Below the pieces are notes generated by a model. It searched no databases and was not told the origin of the DNA. It saw only the letters and a list, made by a program, of their open reading frames with translations. From NCBI GenBank assembly GCA_025463765.1, contig JAODBC010000038.1, positions 1-64,000 on the forward strand: DNA of 64,000 bases, read 5' to 3'. This stretch comes from Subtercola sp. Its GTDB lineage: Bacteria; Actinomycetota; Actinomycetes; Actinomycetales; Microbacteriaceae. The position numbers and the translations under genes were made by a program. This document shows, in pieces, positions 23,061 through 31,068 of the stretch; within the stretch, counting starts at the first letter, position 1; every line of letters starts with the position of its first letter.

Positions 23061-23066
23061 GGGCCG

Positions 23067-23082
23067 ATTATATATTCTTACC
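23067..23082 (-). promoter_or_regulatory. -10 (TATAAT) for leaderless OYE transcript, preceded by GGTAAGAATATA
   Basis: The minus strand reads GGTAAGAATATATAAT and then CGGCCC before the ATG at 23060. The -10 is a perfect consensus; no good -35 is seen 16-18 nt upstream. The GGTAA part resembles the element at 10720 and 53517. Confidence 0.45.
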
Positions 23083-23146
23083 GTCGAGATATATAGTCCA
23101 CGTCGGCGATCGTCACTGCGCGAGAGAGCGGCGAGCTAGCGCCGCG

Positions 23147-24184
23147 TCACGGCTGCACCAGCACCTTGAGCGCCGAGCGATCATCCATCGCCCGATAGCC
23201 CGCAGGAACCTCGTCGATCGAAACCGTGCGGTCGAACACACGGCCGGGCTCGATGCGGCCCTCGAGCACGTCGGGCAGCGCGGCCTCGATGTACGCGCGA
23301 ACGGGTGCCGGGCCGCCGGTGAGGGTGACGTTCTTGCCGAACAGGGCGTTCCAGCCCACTGGCGCGCGGTTGTACTGCGGAACCCCGACGCGCGAGATCA
23401 CGCCGCCCGGGCGCACGATGCCGTAGGCCTGCTCGTACGCCGGCATGAGGCCGACCGCCTCGATCACGACGTGACTGCCCTCGCCGCCGGTGAGCTCGAG
23501 CACAGCGGCGACCCCCTCTTCAGCGCGCGCGGCGACGACGTCGGTGGCCCCGAAGTCGACACCGAGATCGGTGCGGGCGGCGTGCCGGCCCATCAGAATG
23601 ATGCGCTCGGCGCCCAGCCGCTTCGACGCGAGCACCGCCGAGAGCCCCACGGCACCGTCGCCGATCACCGTGACCGTCTTGCCCGGCGCGACCCGGCCCT
23701 GGTGCGCTGCGTGATACCCGGTGAGGTAGACGTCGGAGAGAGTCAGCAAAGACGGATAGAGCGCCTCGTCGACGGCACCGGGAACCTTCACGAGCGAGCC
23801 GTCGGCCTGCGGCACCCGAATCGCCTCGGCCTGACCGCCGCCCACGCCGTGAGCGCCGTAATACCCGCCGCGAGGGCACGAGGTCTGCATGCCTTCGCGG
23901 CAGAAGACGCAGGTGTTGTCTTGATACGTGAACGGCGCGATGACGAAGTCGCCCGCCTTCAGCGTCGATACCTCGCCGCCGATCTCTTCGACCACGCCGA
24001 TGTACTCGTGGCCCATCGCTTTACCCCGCTCCGTCGGCGGAGCGCTGTGAAAGGGGTGCAGGTCTGACCCGCAGATGCAGGCCCGGGTGACGCGCACAAT
24101 CGCGTCGGTGGGCTGCTGGATGATCGGGTCGGGCACGCTCTCGATGCGAACGTCGCCCGCGCCGTACAGGTAGGTTGCTCTCAT
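23147..24184 (-). CDS. Zinc-binding dehydrogenase (MDR)
   Basis: A 345-residue zinc-dependent alcohol/polyol dehydrogenase. Catalytic zinc ligands are in CICGSDLHPFHS and GHEYIG. The structural zinc lobe has CVFC ... CPRGG, with fewer cysteines than usual. The cofactor motif is GDGAVGLSAV. ATG 24184 was chosen because MRATYLYGAGDVRIES is the family start and upstream in-frame codons do not look coding. The sequence before it (AGAATAGATCAC) has no RBS, so a leaderless start is possible. It lies 74 nt from the HsaA-like gene upstream. The alcohol substrate is unknown. Confidence 0.9.
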   Translation of the reverse strand: MRATYLYGAGDVRIESVPDPIIQQPTDAIVRVTRACICGSDLHPFHSAPPTERGKAMGHEYIGVVEEIGGEVSTLKAGDFVIAPFTYQDNTCVFCREGMQTSCPRGGYYGAHGVGGGQAEAIRVPQADGSLVKVPGAVDEALYPSLLTLSDVYLTGYHAAHQGRVAPGKTVTVIGDGAVGLSAVLASKRLGAERIILMGRHAARTDLGVDFGATDVVAARAEEGVAAVLELTGGEGSHVVIEAVGLMPAYEQAYGIVRPGGVISRVGVPQYNRAPVGWNALFGKNVTLTGGPAPVRAYIEAALPDVLEGRIEPGRVFDRTVSIDEVPAGYRAMDDRSALKVLVQP

Positions 24185-24258
24185 GTGATCTATTCTGCTC
24201 GACCGCAGCAGGGAACACGACGCCGAGACTACGGCGCCGACAGCGTCAGCGGGAGGCG

Positions 24259-25458
24259 TCAGCGAGAGGCGCCGTCTTTCACGAGGTCGGCGATCACCGT
24301 CGGGCCTGCCTGCAGGATGGCGTTGCGGTCCATCACGAGATGCAGGTTCATGGCGTGCACGTTGAGAAAGAGCTGTCCGATGATGTTGCCGCGCCGCAGG
24401 GCCGTCGTTCCGGCCCAGTAGTACGCGAAGTCGACACACTTCAGCGCGACGTCGAGCGCGTACCGGCTAGCCTGCTTCGCGCGGTCGCCCCAGTACTCCG
24501 TCATCGGGTCGGGGCTGTTCGTCGCATAGTCGTCGACCTGGGCGACGAAGTCGTAGTAGGCGAGACGAGCGGCGGTCAGCTCGGCGTCGAGCACGGCGAT
24601 GTCGTGCTGAAACAGGGGCTGGTCGGCGACCGTCGCGTAGGGGCCGTCGCGGCGCTTGCGCTGCTGAGCGAGGGTGGCCACCTCTTCGAGTGCACGGCGT
24701 GCCGCACCGAGAGACACGGGCGGCTGGCCGGTGACACCGTGTACGCCGAGCCCGACGCGGTGGCGAGGCGCGCCTCGCAGCACCCTCTCTGGCCAGGGGT
24801 TCATCGAGAACGTGAACATCTCGTGCACGAACATCGACGGAATCTCGTAGTCGATGCTCGAGGTCGCTTGGAGCCCGATGACGTCCCAGTTGCCGTCGAG
24901 GATCACCTGGTCGCGGGGAACGACGATCGCGATGAAAGCGGGAGACCCGTTTTCGAGAAAGACCTGCTTGTCGTTCTCGAAGATCGCGCAACCACCGACG
25001 AAGTGCGTTGCGACATTGGCGCCAGAGGCGAACTGGTACTTCCCTTCGACGATGTAGCCGTTCTCGGTTCGAACGGCGCGGCCGCGCGGCGCACCCATTC
25101 CGGCGATCGTGGCCGATCGGCCTTCACCCCACAGCTCGCGCACTCCTTCTTCGGGCAGCATCGCCGCGAACAGGCCGGTGAATCCCCCGACGGCGTGCAG
25201 AACCCACCCTGCTCCGTCGTCGTAGCGCGATACCTCTTCGACCATCTTCTGACAAGCGACGTAGCTGTTCTCCCCGCGCCCGCCGAGGTACTCGGGCACG
25301 TCGAACAGCGCGAATCCACCCTGAAGGAATGCGTCGACCGCAGTCGGCGTCAGACCTCCGTTCTGCACCGAGGCCGCCGACTCCGCCCGCAGAACGGGCC
25401 CGAACGTACGAAGAGCAGACTCCGCCGAGGTGAGCACGGGCGTCGAAGCAATTGTCAT
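24259..25458 (-). CDS. Acyl-CoA dehydrogenase-fold flavin monooxygenase (HsaA/HpaB-like, two-component)
   Basis: 399 residues with the acyl-CoA dehydrogenase fold but without the usual SEPxAGS and YEGTSQIQ motifs. LGGRGENSYVACQKMVEEVSRYDDGAGWVLHAVGG and MGAPRGRAVRTENGYIVEGKYQFASG are typical of the HsaA-like two-component monooxygenases, which use reduced flavin from a separate reductase. A matching HsaB-like reductase is encoded at 53595-54143. A 16-nt operator-like site lies in the promoter at 25553. It may hydroxylate a phenol, a ring or an acyl-CoA. The fold is clear, the reaction inferred. Confidence 0.82.
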   Translation of the reverse strand: MTIASTPVLTSAESALRTFGPVLRAESAASVQNGGLTPTAVDAFLQGGFALFDVPEYLGGRGENSYVACQKMVEEVSRYDDGAGWVLHAVGGFTGLFAAMLPEEGVRELWGEGRSATIAGMGAPRGRAVRTENGYIVEGKYQFASGANVATHFVGGCAIFENDKQVFLENGSPAFIAIVVPRDQVILDGNWDVIGLQATSSIDYEIPSMFVHEMFTFSMNPWPERVLRGAPRHRVGLGVHGVTGQPPVSLGAARRALEEVATLAQQRKRRDGPYATVADQPLFQHDIAVLDAELTAARLAYYDFVAQVDDYATNSPDPMTEYWGDRAKQASRYALDVALKCVDFAYYWAGTTALRRGNIIGQLFLNVHAMNLHLVMDRNAILQAGPTVIADLVKDGASR

Positions 25459-25542
25459 TTCAATTCACCATTCTGTTCTAACGTCTTTGTCGAGGTCTGG
25501 TGCGGCCGGCAGTACTGACGAGTGAGAGCCGAGTCTGTACCG

Positions 25543-25572
25543 AAGATACACCAATCAATCGTTTGGTAGCAA
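25543..25572 (-). promoter_or_regulatory. Promoter with operator AATCAATCGTTTGGTA between -35 and -10
   Basis: On the minus strand TTGCTA (25567-25572) and TATCTT (25543-25548) are separated by 18 nt. The spacer is filled by the 16-nt palindromic site at 25553-25568. The start codon is 85 nt downstream. This layout is typical of repression by a TetR-family protein. Confidence 0.55.
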
Positions 25573-25598
25573 GACCGTGGCGCTACACGACTGCGCGG

Positions 25599-26435
25599 TC
25601 ATAAGACGGCAGCCGCGAGCTCGTCGAGCGCAGCGATCGCCTCATCGTGAGGCAGCGTCGGGAGCAGAAAAACACTTTCGTCTACCCCCATGTTCCGGTA
25701 GACCTCCGCCTGCTCCGCGCCACCGGTCACGCCGAAGATATAGACCGGAATATGACCGCGGCCCGAGGCCCGTGACCTGTCGCGCAGCTCCTGAAGACGG
25801 TCGGGAAGGTCGGGCATCGCCGGCCAGCCCGGGTTCGGACACCACGCGTCGGCGTACTCCAGAACGCGGTCGAGAACCGTCGGCCCCATGCCGCCCAGCA
25901 AAATAGGCGGATGCGGGCGCTGAAGTGGTTCGGGCCGAAGCGTCGTCGGGGCGATGTCGACGAGATCGCCGTGATACTCAGCGATCTCGTCGCTCCAAAG
26001 ATTCTTCATCGCCAGCACTCGTTCTCGCAACAACTTGGTTCTGGTGCCCGGATTCGTGCCGTGCTGCCGCATCTCCTCGACGTTCCAGCCGGCAGCGATT
26101 CCGAAATCGAAGCGGCCGTTGCTCAGCCGATCGAGCGACGCGACAGACTTCGCAGTGTGAATAGGGTCGCGCTGAACGAGCACGCACATTCCGGTACCGA
26201 TTCGAAGGGTGCTGGTCGCGGCCGCCGCGTAGCTGAGGGCCACGAACGGGTCGTAGACCCGGTAGTACTCGGGTGGCAGTTCGTCGCCGCCCGGGTAGGG
26301 GGTTTCGCGACTGCTCGGGATGTTCGAATGCTCCGTGAAGAACAGCGAACTGAATCCGCGTCGCTCCGCCTCCACGGCGAGCGCGTCGGGGCGAATGCTC
26401 TCGTCGGTAGGAAATGTGACAAGCCCGATCTTCAT
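25599..26435 (-). CDS. Luciferase-like monooxygenase (LLM), probable F420-dependent oxidoreductase
   Basis: A 278-residue TIM-barrel flavin- or F420-using protein. It starts MKIGLVTFPTDESIRPDALAVEAERRGFSSLFFTEHSNIP, with RIGTGMCVLVQRDPIHTAKSVASLDRLSNGRFDFGIAAGWN and GGMGPTVLDRVLEYADAWCPN, the pattern of actinobacterial F420-dependent LLMs. It lies downstream of the SRPBCC gene (60-nt gap) and is likely the last gene of the long acyl-CoA operon. No F420 biosynthesis gene is in view. The substrate is unknown. Confidence 0.88.
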   Translation of the reverse strand: MKIGLVTFPTDESIRPDALAVEAERRGFSSLFFTEHSNIPSSRETPYPGGDELPPEYYRVYDPFVALSYAAAATSTLRIGTGMCVLVQRDPIHTAKSVASLDRLSNGRFDFGIAAGWNVEEMRQHGTNPGTRTKLLRERVLAMKNLWSDEIAEYHGDLVDIAPTTLRPEPLQRPHPPILLGGMGPTVLDRVLEYADAWCPNPGWPAMPDLPDRLQELRDRSRASGRGHIPVYIFGVTGGAEQAEVYRNMGVDESVFLLPTLPHDEAIAALDELAAAVL

Positions 26436-26480
26436 CGTTCAGACCTCTTTCTTGTGGGTGCCGGGGGAGCCGCGCGCGGC

Positions 26481-26504
26481 CAGTCGGTCAGTCGGTCAGT
26501 CGGT
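26481..26504. repeat. Three tandem copies of CAGTCGGT
   Basis: An 8-nt unit is repeated exactly three times across the stop codon of the SRPBCC gene. A unit length not divisible by three means copy-number change would alter the C-terminus. Confidence 0.7.
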
Positions 26505-26909
26505 GGGAGAGTGTCGATCGTCGACTCCGAACAGCTCGGCCAGAACGCTGATCGAGCTGCGCAGCGACGATGCGATCGGCTTCGCCATGGAGTCGGGCGC
26601 CAGATCGGTGCTGTAGACGACCAGGCAACTGGATTCGCCGGTCGGAATGACGTCGACGGTGGCCAGGTGCTCGGTCAGCGGCAGCCCCTGCTTCACGCTG
26701 TACTGCACACGGCGCAGGTCGTGGTCGAGCGTGACGATCTCTTCGACCACCTCACCGCCACGCTTGAGTTCGAGCGTGCGAAGTGGTCCGTTCATCGAAC
26801 TCGAGGCGATACTCGGCGCCCATTTCGTGATCTCGGCCGGAGCACCGACGATCTCCCAGACCACGTCGGCGGGACTCGCCAGCCAGCCGTATTCCCGAAT
26901 CGAAACCAT
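26496..26909 (-). CDS. SRPBCC (START/Bet v1-like) ligand-binding protein
   Basis: 137 residues: VSIREYGWLASPADVVWEIVGAPAEITKWAPSI at the N-terminus and a C-terminal amphipathic helix (SMAKPIASSLRSSISVLAELFG), the helix-grip plan of small polyketide cyclase/dehydrase-like proteins. ATG 26909 follows GGAGGCG and lies 4 nt after the CoA ligase stop, so it belongs to that operon. It probably binds a hydrophobic intermediate or acts as a small cyclase or hydratase. No catalytic residues can be named. Its 3' end runs into a tandem octamer repeat. Confidence 0.78.
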   Translation of the reverse strand: MVSIREYGWLASPADVVWEIVGAPAEITKWAPSIASSSMNGPLRTLELKRGGEVVEEIVTLDHDLRRVQYSVKQGLPLTEHLATVDVIPTGESSCLVVYSTDLAPDSMAKPIASSLRSSISVLAELFGVDDRHSPTD

Positions 26910-26913
26910 AGCC

Positions 26914-28473
26914 TCACGCCTCCGCATGCTGTTGATCGAGCGGAGCTCTGCGGTAGAACTCCCTGAGCTGGAACTTGACCACTTTGCCCGAAGGTGTGCG
27001 GGGCAATTCTTCGACGAAGTCGATCGAAGTCGGGCACTTGTACCCGGCCAGAAGCGACTTGCAATACGAGATCAGCTCCGCTTCGGTCGGCGAAGTACCC
27101 GGCTCGGCGATCACGATCGCCTTGACCGTCTCGATCCACCGCTCCGACGGCACTCCGATCACCGCGCATTCGCGCACGAACGGATGGCTGACCAGAGCGT
27201 TTTCGACTTCGGCCGGGTAGACGTTCTCGCCTCCGCTGACGATCATGTCTTTGACCCGGTCTTGCAGAAAAAGAAAACCCTGCTCGTTCATCGAGGCGGC
27301 GTCGCCGGTTCTCAACCAGTCGCCGCCGACGAGAGTGCGCGCAGTGACGTCGGGCTGCTTCCAGTACCCCGCGAACGTCTGCGGCGAGCGCACCCACATC
27401 TCGCCGACCGCGCCGAGCTCGACGTCGCGCAGCGTCTCGGGGTCGACCAATCGCACCTCGGTTCCCGCGATCGGCCGTCCGCACGATCTGAGCAACGTGA
27501 CGTCGGTCGAGTGATCGATCGGGGCCAACGTGGTGACCAGCGGACACTCGGTCATTCCGAAACCCTGGATGAACGCGCAGTCGAAGGCATCGAGCGCACG
27601 CTGCAGTATCGTCTGCGTCATCGGGCCGCCCCCGTAGTAGAGATAGTTCAGCGACGTGAAGTCCGTGCTCTGAAGCCGCGGGGAGTTCAGGAGCATGAGC
27701 ACCACCGACGGCACCGCGATGAGATTGGTCACCCTGCGGCGGTCGACCGTATCGAGGATCAGATCGGGGTCGACATCGCGAAGAAGGTGAGTCGTCGCTC
27801 CCCGGTAGAGGCCCGCGACGGCCCAGCCGGTTCCTCCGATGTGAAAGAGGGGCATGGTCGACAGACTCACCGAGTCTGGGCTGAAGCGCGCCACCTCTGC
27901 GAGGCTCTCGAGGTACGACATGAAGCTGGCACTCGAGGTCATGACCCCCTTCGGATGCCCGGTGGTGCCCGAGGTGTAGATCTGTAGAACGATCGCTTCG
28001 TCGTCGAGTCGCCCGGTCATCCGTTCACCGACCGCGTACTCGTCGAGCCAGCTCGACCACTTCGTCAGTTCATGATGCTCGGCGAGCGGAACAATGCGCC
28101 GAACCAGAGGCAACGTGTGCGCAATCGGCTCGATCGTGTCGATGTAGTGCTCGTCGACGACCAGCACGACGGCCTGCGAGTCGATCACGACCGCGGCTAT
28201 TTCGGGAAGGGCCAGCCGCCAGTTGATCGGAACCGGCACCGCGCCGACCTTCATCGCGCCGACCAGATACTCGAAGTATTCGACGCACGACTTCGCGAGA
28301 AAAGCGATGCGGTCGCCGCTGTGCACCCCCATCGCCAGCAGTGCCCGAGCGAAACGATCGGAACGATCATCCAGCGTCAGGTAGTCGAGCGACTTGCCGC
28401 CGCATTCGACGGCGATGACGCGCGGGCGCTCGAGAGCATGAGCTCTCAACACTGCGGGAAGATCTACAGGCAT
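26914..28473 (-). CDS. AMP-forming acyl-CoA synthetase (FadD-like)
   Basis: A 519-residue adenylate-forming enzyme that activates a carboxylic acid with ATP and CoA. The P-loop is YTSGTTGHPKGVM, the A5 motif is GFGMTECP, the A7 motif is WLRTGDAASM, the hinge is DRVKDMIVSGGENVYPAEVE, and the catalytic Lys is in RTPSGKVVKFQLRE. Length and motifs fit the FadD family. It sits between an SDR (28 nt upstream) and the SRPBCC gene in the side-chain operon. It is the likely entry point that turns a pathway acid into its CoA ester; FadD3- or FadD17-like use on ring- or sterol-derived acids is only a possibility. Confidence 0.93.
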   Translation of the reverse strand: MPVDLPAVLRAHALERPRVIAVECGGKSLDYLTLDDRSDRFARALLAMGVHSGDRIAFLAKSCVEYFEYLVGAMKVGAVPVPINWRLALPEIAAVVIDSQAVVLVVDEHYIDTIEPIAHTLPLVRRIVPLAEHHELTKWSSWLDEYAVGERMTGRLDDEAIVLQIYTSGTTGHPKGVMTSSASFMSYLESLAEVARFSPDSVSLSTMPLFHIGGTGWAVAGLYRGATTHLLRDVDPDLILDTVDRRRVTNLIAVPSVVLMLLNSPRLQSTDFTSLNYLYYGGGPMTQTILQRALDAFDCAFIQGFGMTECPLVTTLAPIDHSTDVTLLRSCGRPIAGTEVRLVDPETLRDVELGAVGEMWVRSPQTFAGYWKQPDVTARTLVGGDWLRTGDAASMNEQGFLFLQDRVKDMIVSGGENVYPAEVENALVSHPFVRECAVIGVPSERWIETVKAIVIAEPGTSPTEAELISYCKSLLAGYKCPTSIDFVEELPRTPSGKVVKFQLREFYRRAPLDQQHAEA

Positions 28474-28501
28474 GTCATCACTTATTCTTCGGCGAACAGA
28501 G

Positions 28502-29407
28502 CTACGACGTCGGGTTCTCGAAGGCGGTGAAAGCCTTCTCGAGCAGATCGCGCTCGTCTGCGGCGCTCATCGGCACCGCATACCCGTCTTCTGAGATTAT
28601 GGCCGACCAGGAGTCGCGAATGTCTTCGATGCTGAGATCGGGTGAATAGAACCCCGGGCCCTCGCCGATGAAGATGCGTGCGACACGGCCGGCGGCGACC
28701 GAGAAGATCTCCCCGTTGGCCGCGCATTCCGAGTGAGCCAGGTAGGCGACCATCGGCGAGACGAGTTCTGGTTTGAGCCGGCGCTCCCACTCTTCGTCGA
28801 GAATGCCGGCAGACATCGCGGTGGCCGCAATCGGGGCGATGATGTTCGCTGTGATGTCGTATTTCGCACTCTCGAGGGCGATCACCCGAGACAGACCGAT
28901 GAGCCCCATCTTCGCGGCGCCGTAGTTGGCCTGGCCGAAGTTGCCGAACAACCCGGCCGCCGAGGTGGTCGAGATGATGCGGCCGTATCCTTTTTCTTTC
29001 ATCACGCGATAGGCCGGCAACGTGACGTTGAAGGCGCCGTTCAGATGAACGTCGAGCACCGGTGCGACCTGCTCGATCGTCATCTTCGCGAACGACTTGT
29101 CTCTCACGATTCCGGCGTTGTTGACCACGATGTCGACGGTTCCGAACGAATCGAGGGCCTGCTGGATGATCGCTGCCCCGCCCTCTGGCGTCGCGACCGA
29201 GTTCGTGTCGGCCACGGCGGTGCCGCCCGCGGCGACGATCTCGTCGACCACTCGCGAAGCGAACGTCTCGCCCGTCTCGGGCGATCGAGAGAGATCGTTG
29301 ACGACGATCTGCGCGCCACGCGAGGCGAGCAGCAGTGCGTGTGACCGGCCGAGGCCCGAGCCGGCTCCGGTGATGACGGCGACCTTGCCGTCGTAGCGCA
29401 TGTTCAT
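28502..29407 (-). CDS. SDR, 17-beta-HSD type 4 / 3-hydroxyacyl-CoA dehydrogenase-like
   Basis: 301 residues: TGAGSGLGRSHALLLASRGAQIVVNDL, NNAG, Ser in STTSAAGLFG, and Tyr/Lys in YGAAK. The sequence and the longer C-terminus resemble the dehydrogenase part of MFE-2, which oxidises (3R)-hydroxyacyl-CoA to 3-ketoacyl-CoA. ATG 29407 overlaps the CoA-transferase stop by 4 nt; MRYDG two codons later is an alternative. In this operon it would act after the MaoC hydratases. Assignment to beta-oxidation is well supported by family and neighbours; chain specificity is unknown. Confidence 0.88.
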   Translation of the reverse strand: MNMRYDGKVAVITGAGSGLGRSHALLLASRGAQIVVNDLSRSPETGETFASRVVDEIVAAGGTAVADTNSVATPEGGAAIIQQALDSFGTVDIVVNNAGIVRDKSFAKMTIEQVAPVLDVHLNGAFNVTLPAYRVMKEKGYGRIISTTSAAGLFGNFGQANYGAAKMGLIGLSRVIALESAKYDITANIIAPIAATAMSAGILDEEWERRLKPELVSPMVAYLAHSECAANGEIFSVAAGRVARIFIGEGPGFYSPDLSIEDIRDSWSAIISEDGYAVPMSAADERDLLEKAFTAFENPTS

Positions 29408-30582
29408 ACCGTGGCTTCCTTCTTCTGGTTCGAGATCTCGTCGGTACTCGGCACGGTTCCACCCGCCGAGATGTAGTCGGCGATGTCGGATTCACTGAAG
29501 CCGAGCTCCAGCAGAACCGGTCGCGTGTGCTGGCCCAACCGAGGCGCAGGGCAGAGCACCTCGCCGGCGTACTCGTCGAAGTGGATCGGTTGCTTCACCA
29601 CACGCAGGCCGCCAGGGCCATCGATGGTCGTGATCACCCCGCGCGAGATGACTTGTGGGTCACGAGCAACGTCGGCGTCACGGTTGACACGGCCAAAGCC
29701 CACGCCGCGCGCGGCCAACACGTCTTCGATGTCCGAGAGTTCGTGCAGCGCAAAGGCCTGATCGAGACGCGCTCGCAACTCTGCGCTGCGTGCTTCACGG
29801 TCGAGGGTCGGCACGTCAGCGAGGTCTTCGAGACCGATGACCGCACAGAGTTCGCGCCACTGATGATCTTCACCCGTGATGCTGAGTGCTGCCAGTTCAC
29901 GTTGTGCACCGACGCGAAAGACCCCATACCCCGGGTCTTCGGGCGGATAAGGGGCCGCGCCGAGGGAGTTGAGCGAAGACGTGAGCGACGTAGTACGCCA
30001 CGCGACGAGTGCGTCGAGCATCGAGACATCGACATGGGTACCGCGGCCACTCGATGTGCGTGCATAGAGCGCGGTCACGATTCCGATCGCGGCGTACATG
30101 CCCGACGAGATATCTGAGAGCGGCATGGCCGCCGGTTGCGGGTTCTCACCCTGCGATACGAATCCTGCGAGCGCCTGCATCGAGAGGTCGTGCCCTCCGC
30201 GCGAACTCAACGGACCGGTTTGCCCGTAGCTCGAAATCGACGCGTAGATGAGCTCAGGATGTTCGGCGCGAAGCTCTTCCGCACCGAACCCCAAGCGACT
30301 CATCACACCCGGTTTGAACCCCTCCATGAGCACGTCGGCCGTCGCGACGAGTCTACGAAATGCCGCTTTTCCGATGGCGCTCTTCAGATCGAGCACAATC
30401 GAGCGTTTGTTGCGGTTGAGCCCCTCGAAATGCCCGGGAAAGCGTCTCGACGGATCCCCGCCATTCGGGCGCTCGACGAGAATAACGTCGGCTCCCAAGT
30501 CGGCCAGGATCAGCGACGCGAATGGCCCCGGATACTGCTCGGCCAGCGAGACGACGCGCACTCCGGTCAGCGGACCCGTCAT
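29404..30582 (-). CDS. CaiB/BaiF family III CoA-transferase
   Basis: 392 residues, the normal single-subunit length. It has VRVVSLAEQYPGPFASLILADLGADVILVERPNGGDPSRRFPG at the N-terminus, RNKRSIVLDLK, then GRGTHVDVSMLDALVAW with the catalytic Asp, the hallmark of the family. Both ends overlap neighbours by 4 nt (DUF35 gene upstream, SDR downstream). It probably moves CoA onto a pathway acid or recycles CoA from a product. It is unrelated in architecture to the fused two-domain enzyme at the left edge. Confidence 0.92.
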   Translation of the reverse strand: MTGPLTGVRVVSLAEQYPGPFASLILADLGADVILVERPNGGDPSRRFPGHFEGLNRNKRSIVLDLKSAIGKAAFRRLVATADVLMEGFKPGVMSRLGFGAEELRAEHPELIYASISSYGQTGPLSSRGGHDLSMQALAGFVSQGENPQPAAMPLSDISSGMYAAIGIVTALYARTSSGRGTHVDVSMLDALVAWRTTSLTSSLNSLGAAPYPPEDPGYGVFRVGAQRELAALSITGEDHQWRELCAVIGLEDLADVPTLDREARSAELRARLDQAFALHELSDIEDVLAARGVGFGRVNRDADVARDPQVISRGVITTIDGPGGLRVVKQPIHFDEYAGEVLCPAPRLGQHTRPVLLELGFSESDIADYISAGGTVPSTDEISNQKKEATV

Positions 30583-31037
30583 GCGACCCCGGGCTCGAAC
30601 CAGAAGTCGGTGACTCGACCCTCGGGTTCGGGCGAAAAGACGGCGTGAACGGGCGACTCGATCGACAGGGCATCGGGCAGGGTGGTGCCGTCACCCAGAT
30701 CGACGCCGTGCATATAGTTGGCGATCGACGACGTCGCGCCGTCGAGCTTCACGTAGATGACCGCGTACGGCACGTCGGGGCTGCCGGCGAACGGCGCGGT
30801 CACGATGGTGACCGCCTGAATCGTTCCGTTCAGGCCGACCTGCACCAGCTTGTCGGTCGGAACGAAGGCCTGCTCATTGAACGACTTCGGGGGAACGGCG
30901 ACTTCGCCGTTCTGCTCGCACAGCGAACCCCAGATCTCGCCCTTTCGAAGCCCGTCGAAGAACGCGCTAGCGAAGGTGCCGATGGTGTACTGGTAGCCGA
31001 TGTGCCATTCACCCGGTATGCGCACTGTTTCTGTCAT
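30579..31037 (-). CDS. DUF35 OB-fold protein with degenerate zinc ribbon
   Basis: 152 residues starting MTETVRIPGEWHIGYQYTIG. It keeps the N-terminal helix and OB fold of DUF35 proteins (FFDGLRKGEIWGS ... NGTIQAVTIVTAPF ... PYAVIYVKLDGA). The zinc ribbon is eroded: only C40 remains, followed by NGEVAVPP and SFNEQAF where the other three cysteines belong. ATG 31037 lies 32 nt after the thiolase-like gene and the end overlaps the CoA-transferase by 4 nt. It is likely the partner of the thiolase-fold protein encoded just upstream. The zinc site is probably absent; loss of function is possible but the OB fold looks intact. Confidence 0.8.
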   Translation of the reverse strand: MTETVRIPGEWHIGYQYTIGTFASAFFDGLRKGEIWGSLCEQNGEVAVPPKSFNEQAFVPTDKLVQVGLNGTIQAVTIVTAPFAGSPDVPYAVIYVKLDGATSSIANYMHGVDLGDGTTLPDALSIESPVHAVFSPEPEGRVTDFWFEPGVA

Positions 31038-31068
31038 GTCGATTCCCTTACTCACTCGTTGATGTCTG

